A stretch of 64,000 bases of DNA from Poa pratensis (GCA_947311845.1 CAMZMU010000027.1:26151548-26215547); one strand, 5' to 3'; shown: positions 1 through 11,969, counted from the first letter of the stretch. Notes: generated by a model not told the origin, from the sequence alone. Numbers and translations: made by a program.

Positions 1-1018
1 GAAATCCAGGGTGTGCTGGGCCTGTCCTATACGGCCCTCGACACTTGATGGCGAATTTTCGCTAAGGACCAAGCCTACGGCCTGGAGAGCCTCCGAGGCA
101 TTGCCTCGCGAGGGCATTTGAGGCAGCAGAGGCCTGCGGAGGCCATATCCACTGCTGCCCCCTCTTCAAGGAAATCTCCCCTGGGGAGAGGTCAACGCCG
201 AATTCTCTACAGGGCGTCCAAGCCCTCGTGGAGATCGCTTCGCTGCAAAGCAACCTCTGCAGAGCGCACATGGGCTCTGCAGCGGCCGCAGAGTGACGCG
301 CGCCCCTGCGCGCGGTGACGACGACGCCGCAGTTGCCATTTTGGTGATTAAAGGGGTCAATAAAGCTGTGCCACCGCTCCGGACTACAAGGATTTCCTCT
401 TTGGTGATAAGGGGACCGGCCGGCGCTACGCTCCAAGGCCAACGTCACCGTGGGCACCCCCACGTTCCTCTGCGGCCCCAGCTGGCCGTCCTGCATGGAC
501 GGGGTACTCTGCTACAGGAGTCAGCTTTACGCTCATGGACCGCGTCCATGGACATCCGGGCTGCGATGCACCGCGCTCCACCTTCTGCGCCACGTGACAG
601 CCCTACCAGTGCGAGTGCAAGGAGGGAGCACGGGGCGCCTATAAAAGGAGGCAAGGTGCACCGTAGCAAGGGATCGCATTCTCATTCCAGCATAGCCACT
701 TACGCGCAAGGAAGAAGAAGACCTTGCTTCCCTTCCTTGTACACCATTGCCAAAAGAGAGCCTCGGCAAGCTCATTGTACTGTAACCTCTACAAGCAGTG
801 CAATACAGACAAGCAGGAGTAGCGGTATTACCTCCACACGAGGGCCGTGAACCTGGGTACGGGCTGGTGTTCATCTCTGTCGTGATGTCCCTCCCACTTG
901 CTCGACGAGCACCGTCGCCGTGCAGGTTGAGGGTTGTTTGACCAACGTGTTCAGCCCCTTACACGAACTCTCTTCGTGAGCTTGACTATCCCTGTTTCGT
1001 GGGAGTCATTCTCCGACA
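1..1018 (+). repeat. 5' LTR of element 1 (first 12 bases outside window)
   Basis: This stretch matches 12000-13027 almost base for base, with scattered substitutions and small indels. It ends in CCGACA, immediately before the primer-binding site. The complete LTR should be about 1.04 kb, and the 3' copy begins TGTCGG and ends CCGACA. A clear TATA box lies at 640-647. Confidence 0.92.
640..647 (+). promoter_or_regulatory. TATA box of the 5' LTR promoter
   Basis: TATAAAAG in a GC-rich setting (CGCC before, GAGG after). The same octamer occurs at 12645-12652 in the 3' LTR. Transcription would start roughly 30 bases downstream, marking the U3/R border; the exact start is inferred. Confidence 0.75.
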
Positions 1019-1020
1019 AT

Positions 1021-1038
1021 TGGCGCGCCAGGTAGGGG
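1021..1038 (+). other. Primer-binding site of element 1
   Basis: TGGCGCGCCAGGTAGGGG starts two bases after the 5' LTR. It begins with TGG, the complement of a tRNA CCA end, and is where minus-strand synthesis would be primed. I have not assigned the tRNA. Confidence 0.75.
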
Positions 1039-1076
1039 GCTGAGGCGCGTCTTCAACCTTCATCGACCTCTGCACC

Positions 1077-2660
1077 ATGGCGGACACTCGCGCAGCTCGC
1101 GCCACCCGGCGGGCATCAGGCAGGGCACCACCGAGCCCGCTGCCAACACCACCAACCCTCGCGGCCGTCCCCGCGCCAGCCGTGCCACGGGGCGCAACAC
1201 CGCTGAACCGCGGGTGGAGCACCCCGAGGACGACGACGGCAACCACGACGACCGCTTCGACGACGACGTCGACCACGGGCACGGCGAGGACGCAGTCCTC
1301 GCATCCGTCCCAGCGCCACAGCGCCTCCACTCTTGGGCGTCCAGCGCCCAGCCCAAACACCGCGCTGCTCATGGCCGCGGAACTCTTCCGCTACCGCCCA
1401 CAGCTGAGGCGCACGACAACTGGCTCGGCCGCCTCAGCACCTCGTCGATTGCGGCGGCACCGCGCGCTGCTCCTGCGGCGTCGCGCTCTCTGGTGCACCA
1501 CAACTCCGGACGCGCTGGAACCACCGCGCATGGCGCACCCCGCCGCCCCTCCCCCCCGCCTCCGCCAGGTCCGCCTCCAGCCGCGGCGCACAAGGCCGCA
1601 TCCCACGCGTCTTCGCCGCGCGATTGTCAAATCGTGCAGCGGACACCCCCAGACGCGCGGGTGGAAATGGAGCGCCAGAAGGACCTCCAGAAGCGCATCG
1701 TGGAGGAATCGGCCAGCAGGGCGACAGAACCGCCGTGCTCTTCAGGGGGCATCGCCTCGTACGCCACAGGTTGCGCGGCCTTCACCCGCAACCTGCGCGC
1801 GTCGTCTGGCCACAGAAGTTCAGGCCTGACCTACCCAAGGGCTACGACGGCACGAACAACCCCATCGAGTTCTTGCAGCTCTACACCACCTCCATCCAAG
1901 CTGCGGGGGGAGACGACAAGGTCATGGCCAACTGGTTCTCCCACGCTCTCAAGGATTCCGCCTTGTCGTGGCTCCTGAACCTTCCCGAGGACTCCATTGA
2001 CTCGTGGGAGGAGCTCTGCCAGCAGTTCGTTGCGAACTTCAAGGGCACGTACGAGCGCGCCCTCACCTACAACGACCTGCGAGCTGTGCGCCAGAAGCCT
2101 GGCGAGACCCTCCGCAGGTACATCCAGCGCTTCAGCCAAGTCCGCAACAAGATCCCGAACATCCCGGACTCGCACGTCATTGCGGCCTTCAGAGAGGGCG
2201 TCACCAACCACAGGATGCTCGAGAAGCTCGGCATCCATGATACCCTCTCCTCGTGGTGAAGCTCTTCGACATCGCAGACAAATGCGCCAAGGCAGAGAAG
2301 GGCTCCTCTTCGTCAAGGTGGGCTCGACAGACGACCCTGTCGAGGGATCCAAGACCCAGAAGAGGCGTGACGAGATCAAAGCGCAAGCCTACCGCAGTCC
2401 TGGCAGCTGAACCCGACGCCAAGCATGTTCGCGAGGACTCTCCAGAGGCTGGCAAGAAAAGGTGGACAACCGCCCGTTCTGCATCTACCACAACAGGCGC
2501 GGCCATGCGACAGAGAACTGCTATGACCTCAAGCAACTGAGCAAGAAGCGTGAGCAAGAAGAGGCAGCGGTGGCCGCGGCAGAGGCCGTGGTTACCGCAA
2601 AGGTGGACGCAAGGCAACTTCCAGAGGCCTCAGGGAACTCAGGCGAATGCCGCCGAGAAA
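1077..2660 (+). pseudogene. gag: gag of element 1 (capsid and zinc knuckle), frameshifted
   Basis: The ATG at 1077 opens a proline/alanine-rich leader that changes frame several times. The capsid core (Retrotrans_gag type) is read at about 1815-2259, with motifs such as LPKGYDGTNNPIEFL, WFSHALKDSALSWL and a QRFSQVRNKIP stretch. A zinc-knuckle-like motif, CIYHNRRGHATENC, lies near 2480-2521; it is a C-x2-H-x4-GH-x4-C variant usual in this lineage. At least three frames are needed, so the gene is broken. The product would form the virus-like particle that packages element RNA. Confidence 0.85.
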
Positions 2661-2689
2661 AACAACAATCTGCCCGACGAAGAGCCTGG

Positions 2690-3475
2690 AGGCTACCAGG
2701 CCCCCAAGGGTGCCATGGCATGCATCCTCGGCGGATCCCAGGCGCCCAAGTCGAACAACCAGTTCAAGCAGTTCGCTCGCGAGCTCAACGCAGCGCTTCC
2801 CGGGGTCGAGACGTCCCGCCCCCTCAAGTGGTCCCAGTACACCATCGCCTTCGACGCCAAAGATCACCCCAAGTCTACAAAGACTGTGGGCACCCTCCCG
2901 TTGGTGTGCACCCCCACCATCAACAACATCGCCGTCGGCAAGACGCTCATTGATGGGGGTGCAGGCCTAAACGTCATCTCTGTCGAGACCTTCGAGACGC
3001 TTCAAGTGCCCTACGAGTGGCTCATGCCCTCCAGGCCCTTCACCGGGGTCACCAGCGGCTCAATCTCGCCTCTGGGGCAAGTGAGGCTCGCGGTCACTTT
3101 GGCACGCAGGAGAACTACCGCACCGAGCTAATTGACTTCGACGTCGCGCACATTGGCCTGCCCTACAACGCCATCCTCGGCTACCCCGCCCTCGCGAAGT
3201 TCATGGCCGTCACGCACCCGCCTACAACATGGTCAAGATCCCTGGCAGCGGTGGCACCATCACCATACGCGGTCACGTACAGGACGCCACGCGCCGTCGA
3301 GATCGCCTACAAGGCCGCTGCCATGGCATTCCCCGCTGACGAGGACATGGAGCCTCTCGAGAGGCCCAAGAAGAAGAAACAACTGTTCACTCAAGAGCAA
3401 GCATCTACAAAGAAGGTGTCGCTGAGCACCAGCGGCTCGGGGGCTGAGGCTCGGGGGCTAGCGTCACCATAGGCG
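2690..3475 (+). pseudogene. Retroviral-type aspartic protease of element 1
   Basis: The frame at 2550-3131 contains TLPLVCTPTINNIAVGKTLIDGGAGLNVISV. The DGGA part corresponds to the active-site D[ST]G loop of pepsin-like retroelement proteases, in the DGG form common in TAT elements. After a frameshift near 3110 the fold continues with YRTELIDFDVAHIGLPYNAILGYPALAKFMAV (ILG flap/C-terminal motif). The product would cut the Gag-Pol polyprotein. It sits between gag and RT as expected and is frame-broken. Confidence 0.8.
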
Positions 3476-3534
3476 CTGGCTTGCCTCCCAAATAGGAAAG
3501 CGCGCTCGTCGCCTTCCTTCGGGCAAATTCTGAC

Positions 3535-4735
3535 ATGTTCGCATGGACTCCGTCAGAAATGTCCGGTGTACCAAGGGAGGTGATCGAGCACCACTTAGCC
3601 GTGTGTCCAGACGCACGCCCTGTAAAGCAAAAAGCGCGGAAACAAGCCCCCGAGAAGCAAGCGTTCATCATCAAAGAAGTAGAGAAGCTGAAAGCAGCAG
3701 ACATCATTCGAGAAGTTGCCCACCCCACTTGGCTCTCCAACGGTGTGGTTGTCCCAAAACCCAATGGAGGAGGCCGGCTCTGCATCGACTACACAGACGT
3801 GAACAAGGCTGCCCCAAGGATCCATACCCCATGCCAAGGATAGACCAGATTGTGGACTCCACCGCCGGCTGTGATCTCCTCTGTTTCCTGGATGCCTTCT
3901 CAGGCTACCACCAGATCAAAATGGCCAAGGAAGACGAGGAGAAAACAGCATTTCTCACCCCTTGTGGTGTGTATTGCTACACTTGCATGCCCTTTGGCCT
4001 GAAAAATGCCGGCGCCACCTTCCAGAGGCTCATGAGGATCGCCTTGGGGGCTCAGATGGGAAGAAATGCAGAAGCTTATGTCGACGACATCGTGGTCAAG
4101 TCTCGCGAGGGAGACACTCTCTTGAAGGATCTCGAGGAAACCTTCGCCAGCCTGCGCAAGGTGAACATCAAGTTAAACCCCGCCAAGTGCGTCTTCGGGG
4201 TGCCTTCAGGCAAGCTCCTCGGGTTCCTCGTGTCCCACCGCGGCATAGAAGCAAACCCTGACAAGATCAAGGCTATAGAAGACATGCAGCCACCTCGCCG
4301 CCTCAAGGACATGCAGCGCCTAGCAGGATGCATGGCCAGCTTAGGCCGCTTCATCTCCAAGTTCGGCGAGAGAGCCTTGCCATTTTTCAAGATCATGAAG
4401 AAATCCGGCACCTTCAAGTGGACTCCAGAGGCTGACGAAGCATTTAAGGACTTGAAGAAATACTTGGCTAGCTCACCAGTCATGGTAGCCCCCAGGGCAG
4501 GCGAGCATCTGAAGCTGTACCTAGCAGCCACTCCACAAACTGCTAGCGCCGTCCTGGTGGTGGAAAGAGAAGAGCCAGTTCTCCCCAAGAAAAGCACTGC
4601 CACACCAAGTCCAGAACCTCCCGACGAGGAACAGTCTCTCCAGACCCAGCGCCAGGCCCACAGCCTCAAGTCGAGCCCTCCACGAGCACCCTGCCGAGGC
4701 TCCTCCACAGGCAAACCTCGCCAAAACTCCTGAGG
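3535..4735 (+). pseudogene. Reverse transcriptase domain of element 1
   Basis: The 5' part (3535-3843) has LCIDYTDVNKA. After a one-base frameshift near 3820 the long frame to 4733 continues through FLDAFSGYHQIKM and MPFGLKNAGATFQRLM. The catalytic box is AYVDDIVV, with YVDD at 4077-4088. The thumb and connection follow (KLLGFLVSHRGIEANPDKI). Catalytic residues look intact, so the frameshift is the main lesion. The sequence after 4560 is low-complexity, rich in P, S and E, and leads into the RNase H region. Confidence 0.9.
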
Positions 4736-4838
4736 AGCCTCTCGAGGGAGCCGACGCTGCGCACCATCAACGACCCTCGTCGAGCATCCAGTCTACTTCG
4801 TCAGTACTGTACTGCGAGATGCTCGCGAGCGGTACCCA

Positions 4839-5590
4839 GTGCAGCAGAAGCTCCTCCTCGCGCTACTCATCGCCTCCAGGAAGCTGCGCCACTACTTCCA
4901 GGGTCACCCCATCACGGTGGTCACGTCCTTCCCCCTGGAGCAGATCCTGCGCAACCCCAACGCTACTGACCGCGTCGCAGGATGGAACATTGAGCTGCAG
5001 CCATTCAACTTGCGCTTCGACACCACAAGAGTCATAAAAGGGAGAGCGCTGGCGGATTTCGTCGCCGAGTGGACAGACCCAACTCCTGAAGAGCCTCGCG
5101 AAGAAGAAACCGCGTCATCGGGAGATACAATGCCAAGCCACTGGACCATGCACTTCGATGGAGCTTTCGCCTGCCGCAATGGTGGGGCTGGCGTTGTCTT
5201 AACCTCACCAAAAGGTGACAAGCTCTACTACGCCATCCAGCTGTGCTTCACAATAGACAAGATCTCCAACAACATCGCCGAGTACGAGGGCCTCCTCGCC
5301 GGGCTCAGAGCCGCAATCGCCCTTGGCGTCAAGCACTTACTCATAAAGGGTGATTCCCAGCTCCTGGTTAACTTCTCCAACAAGAGCTACACGCCTAAGA
5401 CGACCACATGGCCGCCTACCTTGAAGAGGTCCGCAAGCTCGAGAAGCACTTCAGGGGCATGGAGCTCATGCACATCCCGCGAAAGGAGAACCAAGAGGCA
5501 GATGACATCGCCAAGCGAGCATCACGAAGGCAGGCCCAGTCGGCCGGCGTGTTTGAAGAGAGACTCTCCAAGGCGTCCATAAAGCAGCCA
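4839..5590 (+). pseudogene. RNase H region of element 1
   Basis: The first part (ALLIASRKLRHYFQGHPITVVT) is the degenerate tail of the first RNase H. It is followed by a second RNase H fold: MHFDGAFACRNGGAGVVL gives the first catalytic Asp, NNIAEYEGLLAGL the Glu, and KGDSQLLVNF the second Asp. A duplicated RNase H is a known trait of TAT-lineage elements. A frameshift near 5400 moves the C-terminal helix (RKENQEADDIAKRAS) into another frame. The role is removal of template RNA during reverse transcription. Confidence 0.82.
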
Positions 5591-5599
5591 CAAGAAGCA

Positions 5600-6975
5600 G
5601 CAGCCGCAAGCACAGACGAAGTACTCCCACCACCTCCTATAGGTGGGGCACCCAACTGCGGTCCATCCTCAGGGGAGCGTCTGCTGCTGGCTATGGTGCA
5701 CCAAGAGACAGGCTGGGTTGACGAACTCAAAGACTACCTGCTGAAGGGAGTCCTTCCTGAAGAAGACGCGGAGGCAGAACGAGTGGCTCGACAAGCCAAG
5801 TCATACTACATCCTCGAGGGAGACCTGTACCGCAAGCGCCCAAATGGAATTGCACTCAAGTGCGTCCCCCCCGAGGAAGGCCGCATGCTGATCAGAGACA
5901 TTCACAGTGGAGAGTGTGGCCACCATTCCTCTGCACGCACCCTGGCAGGCAAGGTCTTCAGGAGCGGTTTCTACTGGCCCCAAGTGCTTCAAGATGCCAC
6001 CACCATCGTCCATCTTGCGATGCGTGCCAGTTCCACGCCAAGCAAGTTCATCAGCCTGCACTGGGACTCCAAACCATCCCGCTCTCGTGGCCTTTCGCGG
6101 TCTGGGGCCTTGACATTCTGGGACCCTTCCCGAGATCACAAGGGGGCTACCGCTTCCTCTTCGTGGCAGTCGACAAGTTCACCAAGTGGGCAGAGGTTGA
6201 AGCAGTGCGCAGCATACCGGCCAGGGGGCAGTAAAATTCATCAGAGGCCTGGTCTGCCGCTTTGGTGTGCCTAATCGCATAATCACCGACAATGGCTCAC
6301 AATTCACCAGCGGCATCTTCAGGGCCTACTGCGAGAGCCTCGGCACCAAGCTCTGCTTCGCCTCGGTGGCTCACCCACAGAGCAACGGCCAAGCCGAGCG
6401 AGCAAATGCTGAGGTCCTCAAGGGCCTCAAGACAAGAAGCTTCAATCGCCTGAAGGGTACGGCAAGGGCTGGATAGACGAACTCCCGTCCGTGCTCTGGT
6501 CCATCCGCACGAACCCCACGAAGCCCACTGGTGAGACGCCATTTGCCTCGTGTATGGAGCTGAAGCAGTCCTCCCCACAGAGATCAAGCATGGATCCGCA
6601 CGGGTCCTTGCCTTCAACGAGGACGATCAAGCAGACCTCCACAGCGACGACCTGCTACTCCTTGACGGGTTGCGCCGCCGTGCCGCCCTCAGGGCAGCCA
6701 AGTACCAGCAAGACCTGCGACGCTACCACAGCCGCCACATACGTCCGCGCACTCTCGAGACAGGCGACCTCGTCCTCAGGAGAATCCTCTCCAGGGAAGG
6801 TCTCCACAAGCTCTCGCCAATGTGGGAAGGCCCCTACAGGGTCTCCACATCGCCAGGCCTGGCGCGGTACGCCTCGAAACGGAGGACGGCATTCCGGTCA
6901 AAATCCATGGAACATCGCGCATCTACGCAAGTTCTACCCGTGATCATAGTCACGCCAGACATTTTTTGTCTCTAG
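5600..6975 (+). pseudogene. Integrase of element 1
   Basis: The N-terminal zinc module is visible as HSGECGHHSSARTLAGKVF and, in another frame, CDACQFHAKQ (HHCC). The catalytic core reads WGLDILGPFP (first Asp), ITDNGSQFTS (second Asp) and PQSNGQAERANAEVL (Glu), the DD-x-E triad. A C-terminal DNA-binding region (LSPMWEGPYRV) ends near 6960. Four or more frame changes, mostly single-base losses, break it. Confidence 0.85.
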
Positions 6976-8040
6976 AGGGAAGCACACAACTTCACCTCCA
7001 AGCTTCACAAAAGCTTCTCCTCCCGAGGGCCAGCCCCTCTGAGCTCTCCTGATTACGTGCCGCCGCAGGCCGTGAAGAGTCTCAGCCACTGAATGTGGTC
7101 CCCATGCCTCGACATGGAAAACTTTATCTTGGTCACACCAAGTGTAATGAACCAATTCGTTTCTCGATGAAACATTGCGCTGAGGCGCCGCTATGTAATA
7201 TTTTGGTGGTGAGTTTTACTTTTCATCATCTTAGTTCATTTCGCGCTTATATTCTTCCCCATGCGCACCTCGCGAGCGGGGGCTGAGTACGGTGACTGTG
7301 CCTCAAGAGCACCCCAACAGCACCGCAAAATCCAAAGGATCCGAGCTCTAGCACGTGAGCACGCTCTCACGCCTGTTACCTCCCCAAAGAGCTCTGGCCC
7401 ATGGGCTTGCTCCCAAAACACGCCACCTCACCAAAGGACCTTGGTACTTACTCTCCTCGCGAGATACCCATGAGGAAGCCTATAAGCGCGCATGGGTGTT
7501 TACTACCATGTGCCCGCTTTGGGTCTGCCTCTCTAACCAATACAGGGAACAAGAAGTCCTCCCCAAGGTCGAGAAGTCGCGCTCCGACCCCTAGAAGGGA
7601 GCGCACCATCAGGGAAGCCAACGCCCTCTACGAGGCCAAAGTCTCACCAAGCTAAGTCTAGCGCTTGCGCTCCTCAGAAGTGTTTTCTCCCTCTCACGGG
7701 CACCTGTCGCCCTCGAGCGGTTTTTTCTCTCTCACACTCCATGGACTGCTTGTGCGTCAAAGGGGAGCCCTCGAGCACCGCGACTCGAGAGCCCTTACCT
7801 CTCCAAGCCTTAAACACCCCCCGGCCTTGCCGAGTCACGCTCCGGCATACCGTAGCGGCGGTGTCATAGCGCAAAGAGACGGGTCCTGACGACGTAGAGC
7901 GAAGAAAGACATGGAACAGGGACAAAGGACCCTTCGAGGGGCACACACACATGTTTGCATACGATTAAAGTATCTTACAAGCCAGCGTGAATTAAAACAA
8001 GTCTTAAAACAAAGATAATTGCGCCAAGCGCATCTTGTTG
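6976..8040. other. Non-coding spacer between pol and the opposite-strand gene
   Basis: About 1.1 kb without a convincing reading frame. It contains purine/pyrimidine-rich stretches and, near 7965-8045, AT-rich sequence just past the stop of the minus-strand gene, so both converging transcripts would terminate in this interval. I saw no clear terminator or repeat. Confidence 0.5.
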
Positions 8041-8050
8041 CAGGAGTGGC

Positions 8051-9240
8051 CTAGGCAGAGGGTTCACCATCGCCGTCCTCTTCAGCCTTCTCTTCTTCGG
8101 CGCCTTCATCCTCCTCAGCGGCCTGCTCCGCCTCAACCCTCTTGAAGCGGTCGACGTAATCGTTGACTTCTTCTCGAACCAAGTTGGAGAGCTCCCAGGC
8201 CGGATCTCCCTCGATGGGCTCGGTCACTGACTCGAAGTCGAAGCCGGGGTGAAGGCGCTGGAGGTTGGCGAAGACGCGATCGATCGCCACGGTCAAGAGC
8301 TTGCGGCACTCCTCATCAACAACGTCGCCAAGTTCCGCCACAGGGCCCTCGAGCACAGAGAAGAGCTGGTCGAAGTAAGCAAGATATGTGGCGGCATCAG
8401 CGTTCCCATGGACGGGAACAATAGGTGCATCCACTCCTAGCTGCCCCGCGAGAGTATTCCCCCGGGCCACTAAGGATTGGAACATGCGCTCCCGTTGCTG
8501 CGTCAAGACCTGTGCCGCCTGCACGCGATGCTCAGCCTCTTCGGCGCGCTCCACGACAGGGCCCACCTGAGCGGTCAACTCCTTCATGTCCGCCATCAGA
8601 GAGGCAAAGTTCTGTTCCGCACGCGCCCGAGCCTCCGCGGCAGCCTGGAGGCGAGAGTCGAATCGCTTCTTCTGGGCCTCAAGGTCCTGGACGCGAGCCT
8701 CAAGCTCTTTGCGTCTCTTCGTGAAGCGCTCCTCTTGCTTCTTGGCCTTATCCGCGAAGTCTTTTCTACAGCTGTCGCGAAAGAGCTTCTCCTTCGTCGC
8801 AGACTCTTCCGCCATCTTCTCCTCCTTCTTGCGAAGGTTCTCGTTGGTCAGCGCAAGGCGCTTCTGGTAGAACTCCTCATCTTGAGTGACCTTGTACTCG
8901 CGGGCTTCCAGGTGCTCCCGCTGCGCGGATTGATCCTTCTCGATCTGCTCAACCTGGTCTTCGCGTTTGCGCGCCTCGGCCTCGCGGGCGTCGAGATCAG
9001 CTCCGCGCTGCACGATCAAGTCTTCGCGAATGCTCAAACTCTCACGAAATTTCTCCAACTCTGCCGCAAATTTTCCGACTCGGCGACGATCCCCGCCTCG
9101 CGGTCCAGAAGCTCTTTGTGCTTGGCGGAGACCGCCGCTTCGCGCGCCGCCAGCTCCTGGTGTTTGGCCTCGGTCTCCACCTCGAGAGCCTCGCGCCTAG
9201 CACCCAGGTCCGCTAGGGTCTCCTCAACCTCGCGGACCAC
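8051..9240 (-). CDS. Opposite-strand gene of element 1, C-terminal coiled-coil part
   Basis: Read on the minus strand, 9240-9034 and then 9058-8051 in a second frame, this is a highly charged coiled coil (EVEETLADLGARREALEVE, REAEARKREDQVEQIEKD, KEEKMAEESATKEKLFRD). A more globular end follows (LLTVAIDRVFANLQRLHPGF, then a DYVDRFKRVEAEQ helix) and the stop lies in an acidic tail. The 335-residue frame is open throughout. The same layout occurs in the copies at 34315-35149 and 60366-61450, which argues against a chance frame. No enzymatic motif is visible and the function is unknown; similar antisense genes exist in other grass TAT elements. Confidence 0.7.
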
Positions 9241-10272
9241 GCTGATGCGGATTCCTCAGCAGAGCGCAGCGCTGCCTCGCGCTGCGCCTGGGCAGCTTCG
9301 TTCTTCCGGCGGCAGCTCTCCACGGTCTCGCGAAGACAAGCCCAGCCCCGCGCAAGCTCAGCGGCCTCCTCCGCCCTGGAGCGATCTTCCTCGGCAAGCT
9401 GGGCCTCAAGCCGTCGAGAACCTCCCTCGCCGAGCGGAGGATAGCCCCACGGCGGGCTGCGGCGGGGCGCCGCCCCCGCAGAACTAAGGCCCGTGGCTCG
9501 CCGGAGGGCCTGGAAACGCCGGCGCCTGCCGAGGATTCCGGAGCGTCCAACCTTGGGCTCCGAGTGGCCTCAAGGCGCGCCGGGGGCTCTGGTGCGAGCC
9601 CCCCTCTTGGTCCACCCAAGGGCCTTCAGGGGGCTTTGATGAGAACCCCCCTCACCGGAGGCCTCCTGGAGGTTCGGGGCATCTTCATCTTCAACCACGT
9701 CATTCTTCTGCCCCTGGGGAGCGCTCTCCTCTCCAGGGACAGGGTTGGCCTTCTCAGTTGAGGCCGCCTCCCCAGCGGCCTCAGTCCGCTGTGGCCTCTC
9801 CAAGTTTCGTGCTCGGTGGGGGCGATGACGCGGCGGCCCCCTCCATTTCGACGTCAGCGCACGCCCCCGCGGACGCCCCTGTCACCGCGGCACACTCCTT
9901 CGCCGGCGGCGTGAACCTCACCGCATCCGCATCCGCCGTCCCCTCCGGCTGCGGGGGGGGGGGTGTCAGGCCGCATAGGTGGAGGCATCGCCACCTCTGC
10001 TTGCGGAGGAGCACTGCAAGGAGATGGAGCAGTGCCCTCGGGAGGCTCCTCGTCAACTGTACACGCTGCAGATGCCGCTAGCGCTGGGGATCTCCCCAAG
10101 CCTCCGAAGTCTCCGCCTCTTCGGCACCTCGGGGCCCCTGGAGAGGCTAAAACTCAAAAACTCCGCAGGAAGCCTACGCAAAAGCAAGCCAAGACAGAAA
10201 AGGGAGTCAGTTCTTACCCTGATGCCTTGGAGCGGGAATCGACCCACACCGTGTTCGACGACCGCCACGGCC
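9241..10272 (-). pseudogene. Low-complexity linker of the opposite-strand gene of element 1
   Basis: GC-rich sequence joins the two recognisable parts of the minus-strand gene. The minus strand offers short frames rich in A, E, G, P and S (for example SGEGGSHQSPLKALGW at 9570-9803). No single frame spans the interval. It may hold one or more introns or accumulated indels, which I cannot tell apart without transcripts. A run of ten G occurs at 9953-9962. Confidence 0.4.
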
Positions 10273-11697
10273 TCAGTGGTGCGGCTCCGGCGCCGGACCC
10301 CTCGAGAGCGGCCTCGGCTTTCCTCTTGAGGGAAATGCCCGCTGGACTCCCGGCGGCCCGGTCATGAACGGCCTTGGAGCGGGGCTCGCAATGGCCTGAT
10401 GAAGCTCCGTCATCGTCGCTCCCTCTTGCCCCTCGGCGCGCTGCGAGGGAGCGACCGCGAACTGGCCGCTGCTGCCTGAAGAAGCCTCGTGGGCCTCCAC
10501 CTCAGGCGCCACGCTCTTCGAGGTGCTCGAGCTCTCCGCTGAAGAGGCAGAGCCTCCTGAGGCGCCGGTTGCGCCTGCGTCGGATTCCACAGGCGTTACC
10601 GTCGTCTCCTCGTCGCCTTCAGCTGGCGCCCCCTGCGCCGCGGACTCAGGATCTTCGCGGGGCCCCGCATGACCCTTGGGCACCAGGCCCCACCGGTCGA
10701 ACTTCGGCATCGTCTGCACGAGCGAGACGCGGTGCCCAAGGTCAATCCTGTGGAGCGGGACCGCCTTATCGCCAGGCTGGGGAATATCCGGAGCCGTGAA
10801 GAGCGTCTCCATAATGGTGCGCACCTCCTGCTGCATGAAGAGGTTTGCGCTTAGGCGCATTTTGTCCCTCTGGTTGGAGTAAAGCCACATGGCGTCCGCG
10901 TGCCACTGGAGCGGAGCAATGCGGCGCTTCACGAAGTCCTTGGCCACCATCTGCCCGGTGAGGCCTGCCTCGCGGAGGTCCTTCAAGCGCCTCATCACAG
11001 GGCCAAGCGCGGCTCCCTTGAGCGCTTTGGAAGACCAGCTCGCCCTCTTCATCGGAGGCGCCTCGGGCAGGTCAAAGAAGGCGCTCCGGCTGCCGAACTT
11101 CATGAGAAACCAGCGCTTGCGGAAGTCCTCCACCCTCTTCGTCACATTGGTCACAATGTTCTCGCCATTCCGCGCGATGGGGATGTATGTGCCCTTCATG
11201 CCCTCCGTGATGCGGAAGGACACGCACCCTGACCGCTCCTTGTTCGCCGTGATCCGGAGCGCGTAGAAGCTACGGAAGAGGTCCACCGAAGGTGGGATGC
11301 CGATGTACGCCTCGCAGAGGTAGGCGAAGATGGCGAGGACAAGGATGGAATTAGGATGGAGATGAAGGACCTGGATCTGGTAGCGCTCCAGAATCGCCAG
11401 GAAGAAATCGGAGAAAGGAGGCACAAGCCCGGCGAATAGGGTGTGCATGAAGATGGGGTAGAAGTCGCCGAAGGAGTTGCCCGCCGGCTTAAGCACCGCA
11501 GCGCCGTGCTCGTTGGTCGCTGAAGCCGCCATGTGACGCACTTTCTCCAGCTGCGCCTTCTTCTTAAAGCAGAAGCCGGTCAGAGCCGGCTCGAAGTCGC
11601 CGACCTGCTGCGTCGCGGCAGGTTCGCCGCCCTGCACCCGGCTTTGCCTTTCGAGGCCGCGGAAGCCTTCTTGGGCGCCATTGCCGCAGTATTGCAA
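10273..11697 (-). CDS. Opposite-strand gene of element 1, N-terminal Transposase_28-like part
   Basis: This is a 474-codon open frame on the minus strand. A likely true start is the Met at 11532 (MAASATNEHGAAVLKPAG), with the upstream frame being 5' extension. Residues about 80-260 of the frame match the grass-specific 'putative gypsy type transposon' domain (Pfam Transposase_28) by pattern: FSDFFLAILERYQIQVLHLH, ILVLAIFAYLCEAYIGIPPS, then FRKRWFLMKFG. The end is rich in S, E, A and G. It points toward pol and away from the 3' LTR, starting about 0.3-0.45 kb inside that LTR. The family name does not imply transposase activity, and no catalytic motif is visible. Confidence 0.75.
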   Translation of the reverse strand: MQYCGNGAQEGFRGLERQSRVQGGEPAATQQVGDFEPALTGFCFKKKAQLEKVRHMAASATNEHGAAVLKPAGNSFGDFYPIFMHTLFAGLVPPFSDFFLAILERYQIQVLHLHPNSILVLAIFAYLCEAYIGIPPSVDLFRSFYALRITANKERSGCVSFRITEGMKGTYIPIARNGENIVTNVTKRVEDFRKRWFLMKFGSRSAFFDLPEAPPMKRASWSSKALKGAALGPVMRRLKDLREAGLTGQMVAKDFVKRRIAPLQWHADAMWLYSNQRDKMRLSANLFMQQEVRTIMETLFTAPDIPQPGDKAVPLHRIDLGHRVSLVQTMPKFDRWGLVPKGHAGPREDPESAAQGAPAEGDEETTVTPVESDAGATGASGGSASSAESSSTSKSVAPEVEAHEASSGSSGQFAVAPSQRAEGQEGATMTELHQAIASPAPRPFMTGPPGVQRAFPSRGKPRPLSRGPAPEPHH

Positions 11698-11969
11698 GGG
11701 GGGAGGTGCGTCAAAGACACATGAGCGCAGGCGTCAAGAGCAAGGAGACGGGCGCGCAAATGAGGCAGTAACTGCTGCCTGAACCGGCGCCGCAGGCTTT
11801 ATCCCCCTCAGAGCAGTTACCAAGACATGGTGGGACCCCCCCACTACGCCCATCATCTCCGAGGAGAACATGTCGTCGCGGCGTAACTGCCCTGCACGTG
11901 TCTCAGGCCGGCCGGACACTTTGGGCCCATGACGGTTCGCCTGCGTCCAGTGGACTACATCATGCCCGT

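Noticed and set aside
1..1018. Frames of 60-185 codons in the LTRs (also 12000-12884)
   Set aside because: No family pattern, differing between the two LTR copies because of indels; non-coding LTR sequence.
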